Assembly: GCA_001600455.1 (NCBI GenBank)
Contig: BCKC01000002.1
Span: 4,974,171 to 5,038,170, forward strand
Source of the DNA: Endocalyx cinctus
Lineage: Eukaryota > Ascomycota > Sordariomycetes > Amphisphaeriales > Apiosporaceae
Direction of reading: 5' to 3'
Length of the DNA: 64,000 bases
Shown here: positions 58,101 to 64,000 of the stretch, one piece after another
Position numbering within the stretch: position 1 is the stretch's first letter
Layout of the letters: each line of letters opens with the position of its first letter
Translations under genes and position numbers: made by a program
The notes under the pieces: model-generated
The model's input: only the letters and a program-made list of their open reading frames with translations
What the model was told of the DNA's origin: nothing
Databases searched by the model: none

Positions 58101-58410
58101 TTTATATAATTTTAAAAATAATAAATTATATTAATTATTATAATTTTTAAGGTTATTATTTTATTAAATATTAATTATTATATATAATTATTATTTTTTT
58201 AATTATTATTTTAATAATATATATAAATTAATATAATAATTATTATATATACTTAATTATTTTATTTTTTTAAAAAAAAATAATTATTTTTTAAAATAAA
58301 ATAATTTTAAATTAAAATAATTTTAGTAACTAATAATTACTAATTACTAAATTAGTATTATTAAATATTAATTTAATAATTATTAATTTAATATTAATAT
58401 TAATAAATAC

Positions 58411-58720
58411 NNNNNNNNNNNNNNNNNNNNNNNNNNNNNNNNNNNNNNNNNNNNNNNNNNNNNNNNNNNNNNNNNNNNNNNNNNNNNNNNNNNNNNNNNN
58501 NNNNNNNNNNNNNNNNNNNNNNNNNNNNNNNNNNNNNNNNNNNNNNNNNNNNNNNNNNNNNNNNNNNNNNNNNNNNNNNNNNNNNNNNNNNNNNNNNNNN
58601 NNNNNNNNNNNNNNNNNNNNNNNNNNNNNNNNNNNNNNNNNNNNNNNNNNNNNNNNNNNNNNNNNNNNNNNNNNNNNNNNNNNNNNNNNNNNNNNNNNNN
58701 NNNNNNNNNNNNNNNNNNNN
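58411..58720. other. assembly gap (310 N) in AT-rich DNA
   Basis: N run flanked by TTAATATTAATATTAATAAA-type sequence on both sides. The repetitive TTAATA context is the likely cause. Confidence 0.95.
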
Positions 58721-58975
58721 ACTAATTATTAAACTAATATTATTAAATATTAATTTAATATTTTTTTAATATTAATAATTATTAAATTAATATTAATATT
58801 ATTAATTATTATATTAATTTAGTATTAATATTAATAAATATTAAATTAATAATATTAATTTTTAATTTTACTTATTATTTCGTATATTTTCTCGTTTATT
58901 TTTAATATTTTATATTATATTTATATTAATTTTAAATTAATATATAAGTTTAAAAGTTTACGTATATAATACGTG

Positions 58976-59190
58976 GGGCCGGGGCCCACTTATATGTATA
59001 GATAAGTGGGGTAGCTGCGTAGTAGCAACCCTAGTGCACGGCCCATGGCCCGTGCACCCACTTAGTTTTAGTACTTAGTTAGATATGCGTGTGGCCCTAA
59101 GTTATATACACTTTTTTTTTAAATTAATTACTCGTTATTTTGTATATTTTCTCGTTTACTTTTAGTACTTCGTATTAGTATATATATAAA
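58976..59190 (+). repeat. repeat family R4, copy 2
   Basis: GC-balanced copy: GGGGCCGGGGCCCACTTATA, then the near-palindrome GTGCACGGCCCATGGCCCGT followed by GCAC, then GCGTGTGGCCCTAAGTTATA. Its reverse complement is at 45640-45840. A more decayed tandem derivative follows at about 59200-59290. Confidence 0.7.
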
Positions 59191-59299
59191 TAAGTAAGAT
59201 AATTATGTAATAATAACTTTAATACACGATTTATAACTCGTATATTTACTTAATTTTAATATTTAATTAAATATATATATAACTTTAAATTATATATTA

Positions 59300-59424
59300 A
59301 TATATATAATATAAGTAAAATTTATACTATATATTATATTAAATAAATATATAATTAATTTAAAAACTTCGCTTTTAAGTTATTAATATATTATCTTTAA
59401 TATTTATATTACTTTATATTATAT
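59300..59424 (-). repeat. repeat family R1, heavily decayed copy 4
   Basis: Reads AAAACTTCGCTTTTAAGTTA then TTATATTACTTTATATTA, the reverse complement of R1 with nearly all removable C:G pairs turned to T:A. Limits are approximate. Confidence 0.5.
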
Positions 59425-59541
59425 ATATATTTTAATTATTTATTTATTATTTTATATATTTTTTTATTTATTTTTAATATTTCGTATTAAGTTTTAAATT
59501 ATATATATATATTTTTTCTTTAATTAATTACTTATTACTAG

Positions 59542-59750
59542 TGACAGAAGTGGCCCGTGCATGCTAGCGCGGGAACTATGTAACCCCGCGCTAGCTGAAG
59601 TGGTCTATGTATACATTAGCTCGCACACTTATTACACTAATGCATGCGCACACACTTGAGTAGTTCTTTCCTTTCCTCCTCATCTTAGTATCGTACTATT
59701 AGGGTAGATAATACATCAGCATTGCCTATGATTATTCCTCTTTCGTGATA
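59542..59750 (+). repeat. repeat family R2 (LTR-like), copy 3, at the isochore edge
   Basis: Starts TGACAGAAGTGGCCCGTGCA and ends CCTCTTTCGTGATA; internal GCGCTAGCTGAAGTGGTCTA and ATAATACATCAGCATTG match the 49.4-kb copy. It lies only 88 bp downstream of the CysRS stop (minus-strand gene), so the repeat abuts the gene's 3' flank. Confidence 0.75.
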
Positions 59751-59837
59751 GTACTATTAAGCAGTAATACTAGTTTTATTTCACTTAGAGAAATATCCAG
59801 TGAGGGGGAATCTTAAATCTCTATTTTATAAACGCTC

Positions 59838-62290
59838 TCATGAAACAACTTGAGTCGCTAGCCAGTCTTCGTGCAGCTTCTTTTGTTTTTCCCATTCCTT
59901 TTGGAGCTTCTTTCTCTTGGCCTTGGATAACTCGCCGTCTTTATCGGCTGTAGGCAAACCATTCTCGTCCCATTCCGTAAACTCAGACGTCCTAAACATC
60001 TCCAAGTGACTTATCTTTGCCTTCTCACGAAGCGCCTGCTGCCGCTCTGCCTCCTTCGCCTCTCTCTCCAGCTTTGCCTTCTGCTTTGCAAGCGCTGCAG
60101 ACTCGCGTGCCGCCCGCGCCTCCACAAGGGACTGGTCGAGAGGACGTACCATGGCAGGCAGAAGGTCGCGGTCTTCCAAGTAAATCCCTAAGTCCCACAG
60201 GTGTGTATCGCGAAGTTGGTCACAAAGAGCAAGGAGCTCTTTGCCCGGCGCCTGTTTGGTTGCGAGGTCTTTAACATCGCTGCGGAATTGCTTCAATGTT
60301 GTGGCAAACGGATTAGGTGGCTCGTTAGTCGAGTCCAGGGGTACTTCAACCTCATCCGCCAGTTTCGAAATGGCATCGTGGTCTATTCCGCCCGACCGGG
60401 CCAGTGTCCGAACTTTATCTCTCAGGCTGGATACCGGATAGACGTAAGTTTTGGCGGCAGCGGGAATATCTAGACCTGACCAGCCGATCCGGTCTGAATC
60501 ATTCAAGTCTGCTTCACTATCTAACCCAAATATAGCCACTATACGAGTGACCCAACGAGCAAGAGAGAGGACCGTCTGATCCTGAACATCCTTTGCTGTA
60601 TTGAAATCACCGACAAGGTCAGAAAGAATTCTCATCGCTGCAGGCGTATTGAAGGAGTCGCAAAGAGCCGCGTCGAGGTTGACTTTGGCCTTTTCCAGAG
60701 CATCTAAAAGTTGCGTATCAACCGCGTTCGGTTCTAAGACTTTCGCGGTTTCCGCGTGCCTGGCAACATCTAGACCCTTCAAGAAAAAGTTGTTTAGTCT
60801 ATCTTCCCAGGCGGCAGTGGCTTTCAGCAAGTCCTCGGTCAGCTCGATACCATCCTGCCAAGGTCCTAAAAGGAAGCAGATACGCATGGTGCGAGCAGTC
60901 CACACAGGTCCCGATAAAGCAGCCTTAATCGTGGTGAAATTCTTCAGACTTTTACTCATTTTCATTCCTTGTATGCTAAGGTTAAATGTTAGTAAGAACG
61001 ATTTGTAAGGGGTACTTATCAAAATCAGGCTGTCTTTTCTTACCTTAGATGACCCATATGGATGAAATAATTAGACCACTGTACCTGTGTATCCGGGGTT
61101 GACCAGTAGGCCTCTGACTGAGCTAGCTCGTTGTCGTGGTGCGGGAATCGAAGATCGACACCGCCAGAATGTATATCCATTGCTTTGCCAAATTTCTCAG
61201 ATGCCATAACCGAACACTCAATATGCCACCCTGGGCGACCGGGACCCCAGGGGCTGGGCCATGCCGGCTCACCAGGTTTGCTGGCCTTCCAGAGGGCAAA
61301 GTGATTCTCGCTCCGCTTAGATTTCGCTTTGGATAGTGAACCTTCACCGTCGGCCTGGAGGGCTTGGTCGTTCCTGCTCCATGGTTCGAGACGAGCGTAA
61401 TGGTGTCCAGCTTGTTCGAAGGAGTCGACATCGAAGTAGACAGACCCATCGGGAGTGGCATAACCAAAGCCATTACTTACGATCTTTTCAATGAAACTAA
61501 CAATCTGGGGGACATATTCCGTAACTCGCGTGAGCATATCCGGGTAAAGAACGTTGAGACTTTTCATGTCTTCGAAGAAACGTTTCTCGTACTTCTGTGT
61601 GAGGGCTGTGAAAATGTGATGATCTTCCGAGTTTATTTCGGCACCATGTAAGGAGTCGAGGTACACAAGAAGGATATCATCAACCTTTGCATAAAACTCG
61701 GGCAGTTTTCCGGGGTTCTGAAGGGCCTCGGCTGAGGCCGACGTGGTCTTCAGGTGTATCTTCAACTTCGCATCAACGACCGGGGATGACTCGTCCCCGT
61801 AAGTCTTCTTGACCTCTTGGACATAATTCTCGGGCTTCGTATCGGACGGTAGCAAGGGGAGGTTCTTCTTCACATAGAATTCAAACGCAGCCCTGGCCGT
61901 TGACAGGACGGTTTCGGGAATAGAAAGGTCTTCTCGAGCGTGCTCCTCCTTAAACCGTGTTAACAGATAGCGTTGGCGCCCCCTCAGGATAATTTTGTCG
62001 TCTATGTCGGTAGTATTCATGACAAACTTTACTTTGAACCCAAAGTAGTCCTTCATGATGCGACGAAGAATATCGGTCGAAACATAATTTTTGGCGTGAC
62101 CCAAGTGAGCATCATCATAGACGGTCGGGCCACAGGTATACCATGTGATGGTTTTACCAGTAGGGTCAATAGGTGTGAAGTCATCTTTCCTTTTGGTTAA
62201 ACTGTTGTATATTTTGAGTGGTGGGGTTCGAGCTTCGGGATGGACTTGAGGAGGGGTCCAGGGCGGTTGTTCACGTCTTGTGGAAGCCAT
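59838..62290 (-). CDS. cysteinyl-tRNA synthetase
   Basis: Class Ia synthetase that charges tRNA-Cys. Exons 62290-61044 and 60975-59838 (68-bp intron, GTAAGA donor, CTTAG acceptor) give 794 aa, normal for the fungal form. [20 protein letters not shown] holds the first zinc-ligand Cys and the HIGH-type motif (HLGH). [12 protein letters not shown] and [20 protein letters not shown] hold the other zinc and active-site residues. [10 protein letters not shown], directly after the intron, is the KMSKS loop. The C-terminal ~100 residues are a charged coiled-coil-like extension ([20 protein letters not shown]), usual in eukaryotes. Start [10 protein letters not shown] at 62290 has a strong context (GCCATGG). 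The frame is open upstream to 62326 but only with non-ATG codons. Confidence 0.94.
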
Positions 62291-62421
62291 GGCGCAACTA
62301 ATAAAAACGTGGGGGAAAAATGCCAAATAGGTTAGTAAATGTACTGGATGATTTGTCGCATGAATTGGAAGATTGTACTTACTTTCTTGTGAAAATGCGA
62401 TAAGAAAGTGTATTTAAACAT
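62271..62421 (-). promoter_or_regulatory. CysRS leader: 5'UTR intron and overlapping uORF
   Basis: An intron at 62382-62298 (GTAAGT donor, TTTACTAAC branch site, TTATTAG acceptor, 85 bp) precedes the CysRS start by 7 nt. An ATG at 62421 opens a uORF that crosses the splice and, in the spliced form, overlaps the main ATG in another frame, ending TGA at 62271 after 21 residues. It begins [13 protein letters not shown], a basic amphipathic-looking stretch. It may restrain translation, or hint at a mitochondrial isoform by alternative splicing; both are inference. Confidence 0.5.
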
Positions 62422-63886
62422 CTACGACAACCTCTCAACCGAGCCTCCATCGGAAGGCCACCTGTCAGTGACTCAGAAAAAAATGACTTGACTGTGACTG
62501 GCCTGGCTGTACTTCTTCAATTTTGCCGAATCTGACGCGACCGGCGCGGGGCATTGGTTTCCTATTTTAGTAGGCGGTATGTGCGGCGCTTAGGTAAGTG
62601 CTATTTTGATGCAGAGACAGTCAGACAGTTAACCAAGTACTCGGAATCATACAAGCAGACAAGTAGTCTTTGGAGGTAGACTTGTTGGTTGATGTGTAAG
62701 TGTAGAATCTACTCATAGCATATCAATCCGTCTATCCGGCAACGGATGATAGATAGCATCGGTTCATGAGTCATCTGCACGTCCCTAACATTATATCACA
62801 TGTGACGCCAGCGCCCAAGAAAGGTATGTTAGAATTAGATAGGAGTGTTCAGCTATTACGCATACTTTCTCGGAGGATCTTATTCGATCTAATAGGTAAA
62901 TATCGGAGGCCCGGTATTCCGCTCCGGTTGAGGATTCACACTCACGCGTTTTCGGAATTTATTGAGTCACTATGGCGGCTGAATCACACCGGGTGAGCCT
63001 TGGGCATGTCCCAGCGGACCTCGTTGTATCCGTGGAGTAAGCGATGGAAAGATATATATTACAGTTGTAGTTTATTTGGGATTTTGCAGCGCTTTGTTGC
63101 CGCAATGTGGTGTACTGATGGGTCATCTGGATGAAACCTCGCCCTTGAGGAGCGTACTTGGACACATACCTATATGAGAGCTAGGACAGGTCAGTCTGAC
63201 GGTTAGTTACCTCAGCTCCATCTAGGCATCACGCCTGCGTCACATGTATTCAATTCTCATACGGTAGGTACTGCATACTATGCCGCAGTAGAGTTAGTCA
63301 TCTACATGAGGATGTGGTCGATATCTATGCGAGTCTCTTAGGACAGGTCACTGTTACCGATGCTATTGTAACCATATGCTGAAATATTCTTCCGACGACA
63401 ATGGAACGTGCAGTATGTTACAAAAGAGATTCGTGCTTCTAATTGGTAGTAAAGTATTGTTCTTAGTTATTAATACTCATCTGGTGCTACTTTCGGATGT
63501 GGCCAGTAACACATTGGCTTCTCTGTGTATTTCACGTGAACTGTCGTGCTTATTATACATAGGCATCGCCTAGAAAGGGACTTCCACGTATGCTAGTTGA
63601 GAACTGTCGCTATATGCGGGTATTATCCAGCTTCTGTATTCCTCGTATCGTAATGTTATTGTTGTGTGGTTGCCAGTTGGTTTGTATCTCGTCTAATACA
63701 TTGTAACATGAATCATGTTTAAATGTGACATATAGCCACACATTTACTCACACTTGCGGAGAAAAAGCTGAAAAGATAAAAAAAAAAAAACCATACTATT
63801 CAATCTAGCCATAATGATACCCACATAAGGAAATAAAATAGTCTTGAGGCGTTGCCTCTCAAGCTGGCGGTAATATTTGGGCCAAC
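62422..63886. other. right-hand intergenic region
   Basis: No gene recognised. A 76-codon frame at 62766-62996 is open and unlike low-complexity DNA, but it matches nothing I know. The region includes the CysRS promoter at its left and an A12 tract near 63779. Confidence 0.4.
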
Positions 63887-63973
63887 TTACCCGGGAGAGA
63901 AAATATCGCCCCACTTGGGTGCGGCAGTATCACCACCACTGGTATTGACCAACGTCGACGTCCCGAAACACGG
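63887..63973 (-). CDS. possible last exon of a gene entering from the right
   Basis: On the minus strand a good acceptor (GGCACTTTTAG) is followed by 28 codons, PCFGTSTLVNTSGGDTAAPK then WGDIFSPG, and a TAA. The composition is protein-like, but the stop overlaps a GTAAGT donor-like site (CCCGG|GTAAGT), so this could also be an internal exon. The gene, if real, lies mostly outside the window. Function unknown. Confidence 0.25.
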   Translation of the reverse strand, partial: PCFGTSTLVNTSGGDTAAPKWGDIFSPG

Positions 63974-64000
63974 CTAAAAGTGCCGACTACAATTAAATTG

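Larger units (their letters stand above)
42235..59770. other. RIP-type AT isochore of decayed transposons
   Basis: About 17.5 kb, mostly A and T, with almost no open frame over 60 codons and stops in every frame. Short islands of normal GC are embedded in it and coincide largely with repeated elements. Loss of C:G to T:A in repeats is the hallmark of repeat-induced point mutation in ascomycetes. Inside it I recognise LINE reverse transcriptase, LINE ORF1-like and hAT transposase relics, four short repeat families and two assembly gaps, listed separately. There is no intact gene. Both edges are sharp: the FAD monooxygenase ends its influence before 42 kb, and CysRS begins at 59.84 kb. Confidence 0.9.

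Noticed and set aside
62291..62326. Upstream extension of CysRS to a TTG
   Set aside because: Lies within a clear 5' leader intron (62298-62382), and the ATG at 62290 has a strong context.

Overview
This is a chromosomal window from a filamentous ascomycete (Pezizomycotina). Short introns of 52-154 bp with GTRNGT donors and CTAAC/TACTAAC-like branch sites, fungal versions of COX4, LIG4, EDC3 and a two-domain FEX fluoride exporter, and an AT-rich block that looks destroyed by repeat-induced point mutation (RIP) all point there. I lean toward a Sordariomycete such as Xylariales because of the many GGTACC/TACCTAG-rich intergenic runs, but cannot prove it.

Layout. 1-5.2 kb: gene-poor, AT-rich, with a 135-N gap between C-tracts. 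5.2-19.4 kb: COX4 (five exons), a Nudix hydrolase, an MDR oxidoreductase, a GPI-type aspartic protease, an NmrA-like reductase, a SnoaL-like protein with a probable GC-AG intron, the fluoride exporter FEX1 and a uracil phosphoribosyltransferase. 19.5-31.5 kb: DNA ligase IV and PIF1 helicase, divergent over 705 bp, then EDC3 (decapping) convergent with a probably peroxisomal 4CL-like acyl-CoA ligase. 31.5-37.3 kb: no gene recognised. 37.5-41.6 kb: an eight-exon MFS transporter with a 20-nt microexon, and a FAD monooxygenase. About 42.0-59.8 kb: an AT isochore built of RIP-decayed transposons. 59.8-62.4 kb: cysteinyl-tRNA synthetase with a leader intron and an overlapping uORF. 62.4-64 kb: mostly empty, possibly with the last exon of a gene entering from the right.

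The genes do not form one pathway. They mix housekeeping functions (respiration, end joining, helicase, decapping, tRNA charging, pyrimidine salvage, fluoride export) with scattered accessory enzymes. No PKS, NRPS or terpene core enzyme is visible, so I do not call a biosynthetic cluster.

The most unusual part is the AT block. In it I can read a dead Tad-type LINE reverse transcriptase (active-site DD read as NN), an inverted pair of LINE ORF1-like relics, and a hAT transposase dimerisation domain. There are also four short repeat families with some copies nearly intact, and a 2.2-kb segment bounded by a perfect 54-bp inverted repeat. All intron-exon models were made by eye from splice signals, reading frame and family conservation.
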